Source: Loripinus fragilis (taxonomy: Eukaryota > Mollusca > Bivalvia > Lucinida > Lucinidae). Taken from it: a DNA stretch of 64,000 nucleotides. Below the pieces are notes generated by a model. It did not search any database. It worked only from the letters and a program-made list of their open reading frames with translations, and was not told where the DNA came from. A program made the position numbers and the translations under genes. Shown in pieces: positions 34,940 through 46,300 of the stretch. The first letter of the stretch is position 1. Each line of letters opens with the position of its first letter. The stretch spans positions 60,606,253 to 60,670,252 of the forward strand of contig OZ026525.1 in assembly GCA_964019695.1 (NCBI GenBank). The letters run 5' to 3'.

Positions 34940-36044
34940 ATAGGTCATTACTCGTTATAAATTAATAGAAAATAGGGGGCGCTACAATGCACAATAATAC
35001 AGAAACGAGACTGCTGCGAGCGTATCAACATTGAGTAAGTTACCAGAATCGATAACTTTAACAATTTTGCGCTGATTTTCAAAATTCAAACACCTACTTG
35101 TTTCTTATATTGTCCTAAATCCACTGTTAATGTTATTCTTATAATGTACTGAGTTTTTGAAAAAGCGCTGACATCCCTTACCTAGTCATGGGGAGTATAA
35201 CCAGTACCGGGTTTTATTATAATATATTCTCAACGTTTTAATAAGTTCGTCTCATCAATTTAACATCCGAAATTTATCGCAAAAACGTCATCACCCCTAG
35301 CTCGTGAAAAGCATGCAAAATGGCTGCGATGAGCCGAAAAACAACAACAAGAACATAATATTACAGATTGCATTGATCGTGTCACAAAAACGAAGTCAAT
35401 GGTAACATTTTTATAACTTTGGTTGTGTATGTAAAACACATGAAGAAGTCTGAATGGTTGGATTGTCAAAGAAAGGAGTTTTTCCCAAAACAAAAGGGGT
35501 TTCCATCACCTGGTCAAGATAGGGCACAAAAACACTGCGACTTTAGATTCAGCCAGATCGAAAAAAAAAATCTAAAGTCGCAGTTCTGCAACTAAAAGCA
35601 TGTAAAGATTAAAAAGTTTTCCTCGTTTGTCAAATCACTTAAGAAGTCACGTTAATGGTCACCTCTCAGGGAAAATAGATCGAATTATTAACACTGATAC
35701 AAAGGAAAAATCCAACATTTGTAAAACAATTCCAAGCAGCCTTTGCATGCTAAGCAGACTCTGACCCCACTCAAAAGGTGCTAGTCTGTTCTCCTCTCGA
35801 GGACATTGCACTTGGCCCGAAAGACAGACATATCAGGGTTTTGTTTTCCCTTGTCTTTTTCATATCCCCCCTAGGATTAGGATTAGAATTTAGTGGTCAT
35901 TTCAAATTCTAGAGGGACATGCATTATGGTCATTGAACATAATGTATGTCCCCCTAAAATTTCAAGTTGGAGTATCAAACAGTAACTTATGCATGTTGTT
36001 TTCATCTAACCTCTTGGATCAGTCAACTGAAACAATCCCACAAC
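34940..36044. other. No gene seen; two small hairpins
   Basis: Hairpin 35535-35583 has arms CTGCGACTTTAGATT/AATCTAAAGTCGCAG around a poly-A loop. Hairpin 35905-35968 has arms related by TTGAAATT...AGGGACATGCATTATG and CATAATGTATGTCCCC. Neither matches other copies in the window. Confidence 0.5.
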
Positions 36045-36047
36045 TAA

Positions 36048-36938
36048 GGCCAAAAAAAAAATAGGTGTGTTTACGGTTTGCCGACCGACCCTGTTTTACA
36101 GCTGCCGACCCTACCATTTTTTCTCCAAAAATAAAAAAAACTAGACTGTTGTCCGACCCTGCTCAAGCGGTCCCCAATTTTAGTACTGGTATTCAAATTT
36201 TTCGCTGATTCTATTCTATTCGGTATGTAGTCAAACCTTTTACGGATACCTTCGTATTTTGTCAATCCAAGATGGCGGCGTTCTCGTCGCTTTTAGTTTC
36301 AAAAAATGTGATCACCAAGATCAGAAAAGCTTGTTTGAAGCAACAAGTCATCACCAGATGACTTGAGATATTTAATGACAACTATCCATGCGATGGCGTC
36401 TTTCTTCTTTGGGTTTATTTCCCTCTTCTGTTGCAAATAGAGGTTTAGAACTATCGGAAGAAAGAAAGTTAAACACATTTATCACTGACTACATTGACTC
36501 ACCCTTTATTATTTACAATAGTGCCAGGTATGTTTCTTTTGTTCAGTGTCGAAGGTAATGTAGGGGAAAATCTGCACTTTGCCTTTGGACTTTGTCATGA
36601 ATGAACCAGCCAATCAGTTTGATTTTCAGTTTGAGAATGTTTTCTTGTTTTATAAATTCCAGTCTTTTCTCATCTCAATATTCTTTGGTCCAAGCTTGGA
36701 TCATATAAAACAGAACAAACCAAGTAATTTGCAGTCACTTTTTATTTTTTCGTTACAAACCTTCGTAAATAAATAGTAAAAAAAAAATCGAGTAAAAAAA
36801 AAAAAATCGAGTAAAAAAAAAAAGTCGACCTGACCTACCTACCCTATTTCAAATTAAAAAAAAAAAAAAAAAAATCGACCTACCTACTCTGTTTCAAATT
36901 TTCATCAAATAGTAAACACACATATTTTTTTTTTGGCC
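36048..36938. mobile_element. PIF/Harbinger-like MITE with TAA TSD
   Basis: The left terminus GGCCAAAAAAAAAATAGGTG continues TGTTTAC; the right terminus mirrors it as GTAAACACACATA then a T run and GGCC. TAA flanks both ends (36045-36047 and 36939-36941), a 3-bp TWA-type duplication typical of PIF/Harbinger elements. No transposase in 891 bp. A-rich tracts with TCGACC occur repeatedly near the right end. Confidence 0.75.
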
Positions 36939-36941
36939 TAA

Positions 36942-38330
36942 TCAATCATTGCAGAAACCGTATGGAGTGGAGAACTTCGATTTTTTGGCAGGAGTCTCGG
37001 AGCCCAATGCCTCGGCGCTTGCATAATCAGTTTCACTCGATGACTGACTCTACTGCGGGTCAGATTGGCCAGACTTTTCGCACCATTATTTAGAATCTCA
37101 GACTATATATAGATGTATGATAACAACGGAGTATGCCGAACGTGATATGCGGTTGCTGTGCAATATCTAGCTGCATAGCGGTCATTTCTTCTCAAAGATA
37201 TTCCAGGAGACACCTATATCAGGGAGTTTAATGCAATACACGCATTATGAGTGGGACTTAAATTGATAAAAATAGTTATAATTAGCCCCGGGAAATCTGT
37301 AATGCATTTTGAAAGTGAAATTTCACTGGTGAGAAAACTTAGAGATTTTTTGTTATTTTGGAAATGCGTCATGAAGGAAGCACTGGTAAATTTTTTGGGG
37401 GTCATTTTGATGGGAAATGCGCCAAAATGCACACTTTTGTGTGTAAGGGAAAATCCTGCATGTTGTGCAACATCTGTTAACTCCACAATGTAAAAACAAG
37501 ACACTCAGTGCCAATAACTGATGTTTATTCACAACACTAGAATAACACAAAACTGATAGGTAACGTCATCACTAAGCAACATAACGTTAAATGACGTCAT
37601 AATACAACGTAAGATAATTCTAGAGTTATTAGACATCATTGCAATATGATTACGTCCCTTAGATGCATATGATAACATTATAACTTGATAATTAGACTTT
37701 AACATTAATTATATTTTCTTTCTTTTGTTTTGTTGATGCTAGAAAAGAATTACCTGAAATTAATATGAATGGAAATAAAATAAATATTGCTTAGTGATTC
37801 TCGCTGCAATCAATGGATGTCTATTAAAAATGATAAATGGGAATATGAATATCAATGACACATAGAACTAGAAATAGTTATTTTGTAACAGGTTTCCGTG
37901 TATCTTCTTAAATGTCATTTACTACATTTCTGTTGTGTTTAAAAATTTTGAAAACCAGTTTCCAGTGATCATTTGAACTGCCATATCATTTTGCTGTTGC
38001 CTCTCTATAGGCCACCAAAACCACTGTCTTACTTGGTTAGTTTTATCAGTATTCAATTTCAGTTTCATTTGCTTTTCACTTATCCATGATGTTGTCTTTG
38101 TCCTTCCTTGAGTCTGACTAAAATGACATAATGTGTAATCCAGCTGATCATATGTGACAGGGCTCTTGCTACATATTTTAGACAGGGGCCAATGAAGTCG
38201 GGGAAAATGCTGATGTTTTATCTGAAATTGGGAAAAATTAATTAACTTACATGTGTATAAATGAATACAATTGTCTGTCATGCAAGGTTTTTTGTTTTGA
38301 AGTTGATGGTATGTTTAAGAAAAAAGTAGA
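36942..38330. other. No recognisable feature
   Basis: Open frames on both strands near 37214-37550 overlap each other and lack splice context. No repeat family from elsewhere was recognised. Confidence 0.4.
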
Positions 38331-38364
38331 TCTGCTCATTTAAAAATGGAAACAGGGTCTTTTC

Positions 38365-38700
38365 TTCCTATCAACAGGGGCCGATTATCGGCCCCATTCC
38401 CAATCCAAATTATCCTCCTTTTTTCCCAATTTCCAAAAAAAAATCCCAATCTGAAGCTAAAAAAAAACTCACCAGGGAACGAATTCGATTGAAAAATAGC
38501 CGCAGAATTGCTGTCTGAGAGGAGCTGTAACTTTGACCTTGATATAAAATCATGCACATGTTAAGTGGGGTTTTTATTACTGTTTAACAGTTTACACCTC
38601 TAAAAAAACAAAATAACCCAGAATGCAGCATATTTTTTCCCAATTCAAGCCAGGGGCCTTTTCCCAAAACAGCTGGAAAAGGCCTTGGAAAAAGACAGAT
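38365..38700. repeat. TTCCCAAT-rich interspersed repeat
   Basis: GGGGCCGATTATCGGCCCCA, CCCATTCCCAATCCAAAT and GGGGCCTTTTCCCAAAAC recur in the same order at 48020-48420 and 51195-51602. The last copy has matching termini CAGGGATTTTCCTA/TAGGAAAATCCCTG, so the family is probably a TIR element. Confidence 0.6.
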
Positions 38701-39575
38701 TCAGAATAGTTTACTGGTGAAATAATTTTACACTTCATCAGCTGCTTTGAGTGGGGCGAATAATTCCAAAGCTCTCTCCCTCTAGACTTTTTTAATGACT
38801 GGTGCTTGCCAAAAATTAAGTTAGATCAGGGTTTTTCTAACCTGTTGAGATACATTCCTCAGGCCTTTATTCTGCCTTTCTTGGTAATACTATAAAGTTC
38901 AAGTAAGCCCCTAACCATGCCTGGACTACATATTCATGCATACTGTAAACAAATATTGGGTAACTTTTTCACTACGTGGGCAAAGCATGAAGTACATCGG
39001 TCTACATATAATCTGTTTTATAAAGACTTTGGTGTGTTTGTTTTTTTGTTGGGTGTGTAAAAAGTTATTTCTTGTCTGTTTTAGCCTTTTATTTAAGACT
39101 AGTCACACCTTCATTTTGAATGATGAAAGGCTTGCATATACTCAAGAAGTGTTTGAAAAACTATGAATCAAGACTGACTGGTTGACAATCCGGTATAAGA
39201 GTGGTTACTGGTGTTTTTAGCAGCGATTTTAGTAAATAACAGTGAGCAATCCAGGTTTACTCTTGGGAAGCAGTTGTAAATACGCACCAAAACAAACTCA
39301 CCTTCCTGGGATATCGCTATAGTACTAGTAACTGATACAAAAGAAAATTTAAGTTTTCGCATATTCTGAGCATTTGAATGCGCAATTTACAGAAATACAA
39401 AGCTTATCTGGCTCTCTTTGAGGTAAATGGAAAGCAGTGCAGAAGCCAGCTGATATTGATTTCCACTGTTTTCTAAAGAGGATATATTTGGATTCAGCAG
39501 GACAAAAGGTTAATATTCTGAATCTCTGTTTGTTTTGCAAATTAGCAAAAATTTTCAGCTTAAAATTGTAACTTT
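38701..39575. other. No recognisable gene
   Basis: Open frames at 38936-39166 (+) and 39168-39540 (-) have no family match or splice support. Confidence 0.4.
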
Positions 39576-39579
39576 TTTC

Positions 39580-39718
39580 TTACCCATAATTTTAAGCATA
39601 TGTTTTGGGTGCTTAAAAGAACCGTCTCATTGAGACTGTTCTTTTGAGTGACCACAACATATGTTTTGGTTGAGAAATAAAAAAAATATTTTTCTGTTTA
39701 TTTTAACTGAAGGCCTGA
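39580..39718. mobile_element. MITE family B
   Basis: AAAAGAACCGTCTCATTGAG / GACTGTTCTTTTGAG palindrome with TTTTGGTTGAGAAATA to the right and TAACTGAAGGCCTG as the end. Confidence 0.72.
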
Positions 39719-39723
39719 TATTC

Positions 39724-40196
39724 CAGGGTTCACACAGTTGAATTTGACCTTGGTCCTGGAAAACTCCTGGAATTTGTAAAAAGTGCCTTTTGTCCTGGAA
39801 TTGTCTTGGACTTTTGTAAAATATTCCTTGAAAATATGAATTTGTCCTTGAAAAATATAAAATACAACAAGCCCTTTCGGATTTATGGCATGCGCAAATA
39901 AACTGTGTGAAAATCGCAAAAAAACCTGACTGAAAATCGCTAGATACAACTTCAGAGAGCGCAGCGACTCGTATTCTATTCACTTTGTGTGGTAGTACCG
40001 GTTTTTATCACAGGAATCAGAATCAAAGAAAACAAGTGCGCCTTTTCACTTTGACATTTCCGGCTGAAAAAGGTACATTTTTTCACGTTTTTTATACAAA
40101 ACTGGTAAGAAAATGAGACCTTGAAAAATTAAAAAAAGGCCTGGAATAACTGGAAAAGTCCTGGAATTCTCTTATCCCATTTCTGTACGAACCCTG
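39724..40196. repeat. CAGGGTTC-bounded repeat (TCCTGGAA-rich)
   Basis: Starts CAGGGTTCACACAG and ends CTGTACGAACCCTG, with repeated TCCTGGAA/TCCTTGAAAA phrases inside. Related sequence seeds the repeats at 43924 and 57815. It lies directly before the first EIF3C coding exon and surrounds the candidate 5' UTR. Confidence 0.6.
40041..40072 (+). promoter_or_regulatory. EIF3C: Possible EIF3C TOP-like 5' leader
   Basis: CCTTTTCACTTTGACATTTC is a C-plus-pyrimidine tract resembling a 5' TOP start, as found on many translation-factor mRNAs, followed by CGGCTGAAAAAG|GTACAT, a possible donor. Splicing from here to the acceptor at 40215 would give the leader before the start codon. Speculative: the segment lies inside a repeat-bounded block. 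Confidence 0.22.
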
Positions 40197-40228
40197 TATT
40201 CTGTTTATTTTGCAGATAAGTAAAGAAA

Positions 40229-40320
40229 ATGTCGAAGTTCTTTAAAGGATCAGACTCTGAGTCTGATAGTGGGTCAGACATTGAAGAGGTGCAACAACAG
40301 AGGCCTGCAGTAACAACTAA
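40229..40320 (+). CDS. EIF3C: EIF3C exon 1 (coding), residues 1-30
   Basis: The acceptor TTTATTTTGCAG precedes a 13-nt leader and ATG at 40229, so at least one non-coding exon lies upstream. Encodes [17 protein letters not shown]..., the Ser/Asp-rich N-terminal tail that in other species binds eIF1. Ends AA|GTAAGT, phase 2. Confidence 0.93.
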
Positions 40321-43300
40321 GTAAGTTCTCTAATTTGTAGTCGTTATCCATAGGGCCAAATAGAAAAAACTATTTGACACTCTTGTGGTTAGTGTTGGGA
40401 CGATAAGTCAAAATAATCAATTAATTAGTTTTAAGTAGAGCTGCTATTGGAAGGTATCGATTGAAATTTTCCACAATCAATTAAATCAAAATTCTATTAT
40501 AGCAGGGGACAAAAATATTTCAATATTGTACTTGTCCTGCAGGACAAGTGACTTACAATTTTCACTTGTCCTGCAAACACATGCACTTGTCGTTAAAAGT
40601 GTATGCAATAAAGAACATAAGGGAGTATTATGTAATACAACTTCGTTGAGTTATTCTTTCCAAAGCACTCGTCCTACAGGACAAGTGCTTTGGGAAGAAT
40701 TACTCGTCCTTTCTAGATTTCACTCGTAATTACGAGCAGACGAGTGGAATTTTTGTCCCCTGTATAGGTAAACAAGTCGAGAATGAATGTTTTTACACAG
40801 TCTGCATTGATAAAGGTTGTGCACATGTAACAAGTTTATTTTATGGAGATTACTGTCTTTAACTCTTAAATGTAAAGTGAAAATATATTTCGATTGTAAC
40901 AGTACATTTGTATAATCAATAATCAATCGGCTTGCGCATTCCGATATTAATCATTAGGATTTTCCAGCACTACTTGTGGCATTCCTGTCAGAAAGGTTTT
41001 TCTTTAAGAATTTGCAGACAACAAAACAGCATGTAATGCAAGGAGTAAGATTTTGCTGGTCTCTGTAGCCAATTACATGTAAAAATTAGTTTTCTTATTT
41101 CTCAACCAAAACATATGTTTGGGTATTCAAAAGAACCGTCTCAATGAGACGGTTCTTTTGAGCACCCAAAACAAATGTTTAAACTGATTGATAAGAAAGT
41201 ATTCACAATTTTATGCCCCAAATATTTGTTAAACAGTTCATCTAGACCTACATGTATGTATAGTGTGTGTCTGTCCTTGCAGGGTGTTCCAGTTCAGTGA
41301 CGATGAAGAGGAGACCAAGCGTGTAGTGAGAAGCGCCAAAGATAAAAGGTATTTGTCCCTTGATAGCATTAAAACCTAAAATATAAAAAAAAAGTGTGTT
41401 TTAGGTTGTGTCTAAGACTGAGTCTAAGTTTTTGCCCCCGACCCTAAATTTTTTAAGCATTTTTATTCATAAACAAAGACAAAAGTCTTTCAGCTGTTAT
41501 GAAGAAAGTCCATTTTCGCAATTTTTTGTTTTCCCATTTACTCTAAAAATGGCTAACTTTTAGCGTAAGCATACATTTGCTTCAGTTCTCAAAATTTGAC
41601 TTAAAAATATGCTTTTCAACTCTGTGAAGTTTGTTGTAGATGCTTTGATGAAGACATGGAGTTATGAATGACATACATATTCTTGAGGGAGCGCAGTGGC
41701 TCAGTGGTACTAAGAGTGCTTGACTCGAGATCAAGGGGTTGCGGGTTCAAGCCTCACCAGGGTCCTTGAGCAAGACACATTAATCCCAGCTTAGTACTGG
41801 TTCAACCCAGGAAGACCTATCCTGACATAACTGAAAAATTGTTGACTTGGACTTAAAAGAATTAGATCAAACAAACTCTTAATAAATATAGTTTACTATG
41901 GTATTAAAGTTGTGACCCTTATCAAATTTTCAGTAGTATATTATTACCAATGCAAGGATAACAGCAAACAGTGTGGACCCAGGAGCATACTGATTTGGGT
42001 CTACACTGTTTGTCAAAGTGGCTTCTAAAATATTTCAGCAGATGACAGAACGGACAACATTTGTTGCCTTTAAGTGTAAATTGGGTCAAAGATGTCCTTT
42101 TAAAACTCTTCCCCACTAATGACATCTTAGCAAACAGATTTGACCCAGATCAGACATGACAAAATGTCTGGCCTGATGTGGATCCAAACTGTCATTCTGG
42201 TGGTATTATTGAAAGATTTTTTGGTAAAATCAATTTTGAAAAAAAAAGTCAGAGAACAAATAAAAAGCATGAAAATTAACTAGCATGTAGAATTAAGGCG
42301 AAAAAATGTCTTGTTTCAGGAAATGTCTCAATATTTTTTAGTGTCAGTAGGTACGGAAGGCAATTTTTTTAGATTTTTTTTTTCTTTAGGAAAATCATGA
42401 AAATCATTCATAATATCCTAAAAGTAGCAAAAAATCTCAGATGTTTCTTAAAAATTTAGAGTAGGCCCCAAATTAGTATGGTTTCCAGAAACAAGACATT
42501 TTTTGTCGGGGCCTATAAACAATAAACATGTTTGATTTCAGATTTGATGAGCTGCGCAATATTATCAAAAGTTTAAAGAACAAGAAGAAAATCAGAGATA
42601 TCAGCAATGTTCTTACAGGTGGGTATATATAGGCAGCAGTACATATAAGCAGCCTAAATACGCAATTAAAATCATCCAAAAAGCTATTAAAATTAGATAA
42701 ATGTGTACTGAAAAGCATTTCTGCCAACTGTATGCAAATACATGCAATGTCATTGTGTACCATTTGGTCCATTTTGTTTCCATTAGGGTAATACACAAAT
42801 GCCAGTAGGGTATTGATTTTTTTTCACTAGCATGGTGCAGTTAAATCCAGTTTTATGAATAAAATACCGACTCCCAGTCAAGTATTTTAGGAATAAACTT
42901 GCAAAGTGTATGTGAGCGACGGTTTGATAAAAGTTGCTAGTTTGATACTCCAGAAAGGCAGACGATGAGAGTAAATAAATATGCAGGCAAATTCCCAGTT
43001 AAACCGAAAAATAAGCATAAAATTGCCATTATTTTCTTATCCATCTGTCTAAACAGGAGTTTTGGGTGCTCAAAAGAACCGTCTCATCGAGGCGGTTCTT
43101 TTGAGTACCCACAACATATGTTTTTGTTGAGAAATAGCGAAATTAATTTTCAGTTACATGCTCTTATCTAGGAGCCTGTCTGTCTATATAAATGGACAAA
43201 TAAAGGGACACTTTACAAAAAGGATTATAAGAAAACGACCATTTTGATTGTAATTTTCCTGTAATTCCTTTGTAAAATTCCTTGGTAAAAAAAATTTGGA

Positions 43301-46300
43301 GTCACAACACGAGTGTGTTATATCCAAATCTGTGTTATCATGAGATACAGTAAAAACTGTGTAAAACGGCCACTCAAAAATAGACAAAACAAAGGTCTTA
43401 TTGACAACAGATGAACTGGTAGCTTAATGAAGGTCAAAAGTATTGCAGAATGCTCCCTTTGGAGCATTCTGCAATACTTTTGACCTGCAAAAGGGAGCAT
43501 TCTGCAATACTTTTGACCTGCATTAAGCGATAATTGGTCTAGAAAAAGGATTTTCAGTCTTTTTGAGAGTGGCCATTTTACACAGGTTTTACTGTATGTT
43601 ATAAAGGGATGCAATGTACTAGTTTTGGAATTATTTACTTGAGGCTTGGACCTTCTTGATTGAAATGGCAATTCTATTATATTTCAGATTTTGAAAATCT
43701 GGGCCGAGCGTTTGATAAGGCGAAGAAAGTGGTGGATCAGGAGGGGATGCCAAGATTTTACGTCAGAAATCTAGCAGAGCTAGAAGACTTTGTGGCTGAG
43801 GTAAGCTTTGTAGAAGTTGTAGATTTATTACGGTGTCATCTCTTTACACTAAAGGCTTTTTTAAACCCTATTTGTATGAATGGGTATACCCACAACACAT
43901 CTTTTTCCTGTCCCTATATAAAACAGGGTTCACACAGGCTTGAAAAGTACTTGAATTTAGAGGGCTTTCTTGAAAAGTCCTTGAAAATTAATTATGCCTT
44001 GAAGAGTACTTGCAAATCACTCAAAGGCCTTAAAAAGTTTGTGAATTCTTCTATTTTCTGTAGGAATTAACACTGTTGATACAGATCTAAATCACAGGGA
44101 TCAAGCTAGGGGGCGACTAGGGCGAAATAGTCGCCCTAGGGGCTGAAATTTCGCCCTAAATGGGACCCAGGGAGAAGTGGAAGTCTCCCTAAAAAAAAAA
44201 AAAAAAAAAAAAATTTTTTTTTTTTTTTTTTTTAGGGAGACTCATTTTCATTCTGTCACCACACAAATGCAAGCTGTGGTGACATTATCAGACAATCTTC
44301 TACCACTGCTTCCATTAAATGGCACACGTATGTGCAATGGCTAATTTGCTTCTAATTTGACAGAAAATGCCGTAATTTTGCGCTATAACTTCTCCTTATC
44401 TGACTGTCACTTCTCCCTAATTTTCCTGCAGGGAGAAGTCACTTCTCCCTAAAATTCTGGGCCAGCTTGGTCCCTGAATCAGTATAAAATTGTTGCGCCT
44501 TTATTTATAAAAGCACAAACACTACACAAAATAAAGGCAGTCTGATCAGGGTCCACAATGTCGGTCTCTCTGTGCCAAAGTTACTCCATGACGTAAGCAT
44601 TAACATGAGCAGATGACTTCGACATTAAATTAAAGATGCATTTTTTCATAGTAGACGAAGGGTTTTTTAAATCTCTTACACTCAGCCTTGAATTTTTCTG
44701 TAGTGTTGGGAAGACAAGAAGAAGATGAACAAAGGCAATGCCAAGAGCCTCGCAACACTGCGGCAGAAACTGAAGAAGTACAATCGCGAGTTTGAGGAAG
44801 ATATCGCAAAATATCGCGAGAATCCCGACGAAGGCGAGGGCGATGAAGCAGATGACGAGGAGGACGATGATGATGACGACGATGGTGAGTCTTGTTGTTA
44901 ACTCTTTGTTTACTAATGAATTTTTCAAGTAAGTCATCATTTATGTTGACAGAAATCCTTTTTAGGCAAAATAATGCCCAATCTCGGGACATGAGCCCCC
45001 ATCCTATGACATGATAACTGTAACAAATGTAAAGCGTAGCTGAAAATATTCCGGCACCCTGGCTTGGAATCAAACCCGGACCGCCCTGGTACAAGACCAA
45101 TGCTCTAACCACTGAGCCAAAGAGTCGACTCTGACACTGTTGTCAGAGGTTGATTATATTCTAGAAGCTATGCAAAGGCTACTATATGTAGATATTTAAG
45201 GGGAGAGTGATGGGCCGTAACGGTATCATAGCCTGTGTCCAGAAATAAACAATTAATGTTTAAACTAACTCCCTTCAACCTTTAAAGCGCCTCTAAAAAT
45301 TTGCAACAGTCAACATTTTCAATTTTTTTAGCAACATAATAAGCATTGACATTTGTAAATTGACTGCCAACAGACGATTCACATGAAATGAGCCGTGACT
45401 TGAGATTTCCAACAATGTGGTATGTGCGACCAGCAAAGCCTCAGATCAGCCTGCGCATACACGCAGTCTGATCAGAGCCTTTGCTAGTCGCTTGAATATT
45501 CTATGAGTGTTAAGCTACTGACTGAATATCATTTGGAGGTTCTAAGCTTAAAAGGCAGCTGCACAGGCTCATCTGAGTCTACACTTGTCAAAATGCCACA
45601 TTGTTTGAAATCTCATGTCACGACTCAAATGTCAAGCATTATTTTAACCCATAAATCATTGATGAAATCAAACTTTGTCATCTGCTGCAGTTGTGTTTGG
45701 CCCTTGTTAAATCTAGATACTACTGTCCTGCCAGCTAAGAGTGACAGTGACATTATCTTTTGTTTACAAAGTTATCAGGGGGAGCGCAGTGGCTCAGTGG
45801 TAGAGTGCTTGACTCGAGACAGAAGGACCGCTGGTTTGAGCCTCACAGGAATCACTGCGTTGTGTCCTTGAGCAAGAACATTAATCCTAGCTTAGTACTG
45901 GTTCAGCCCAGGAACACCTGTCCCTTTATAACTGAAAGGCTGTTGATGGGACGTAAAGAATAAAATCAAACAAAAAAAAAACTTTGTCGTCTGCTGCAGT
46001 TGTGTTTGGCCCTTGTAAAATCTAGGCAGGGGTGTAAAATTTCCAAATAAGTTACTTTCCCTCATGTCCCAAATTTTGTTCCAAGCTGCTGTAAATTAGA
46101 AAAAGTACTACACAAATTGTCAAAACTTACTCGCCCTGCGAGCGGGCGAGTGGAATTTTACACCCCTGCTTGATACTAGCACAAAGAGGATTCAAGACTT
46201 TTTTTGCTTGTTTTTCTTTTTTAAGATTTCTCCGACTCTGATGATGAAGCGCCAGTAGCGTCTGCATTCCTGAAGAAGCCAGCAGCCCCCAAGCCTGACC

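Noticed and set aside
37214..37550. Overlapping ORFs on both strands
   Set aside because: Three mutually overlapping frames, none with a family match or splice sites.
44630..45112. 160-codon minus-strand ORF
   Set aside because: Antisense to EIF3C exon 5 and running through a tRNA-like SINE head; no family match.
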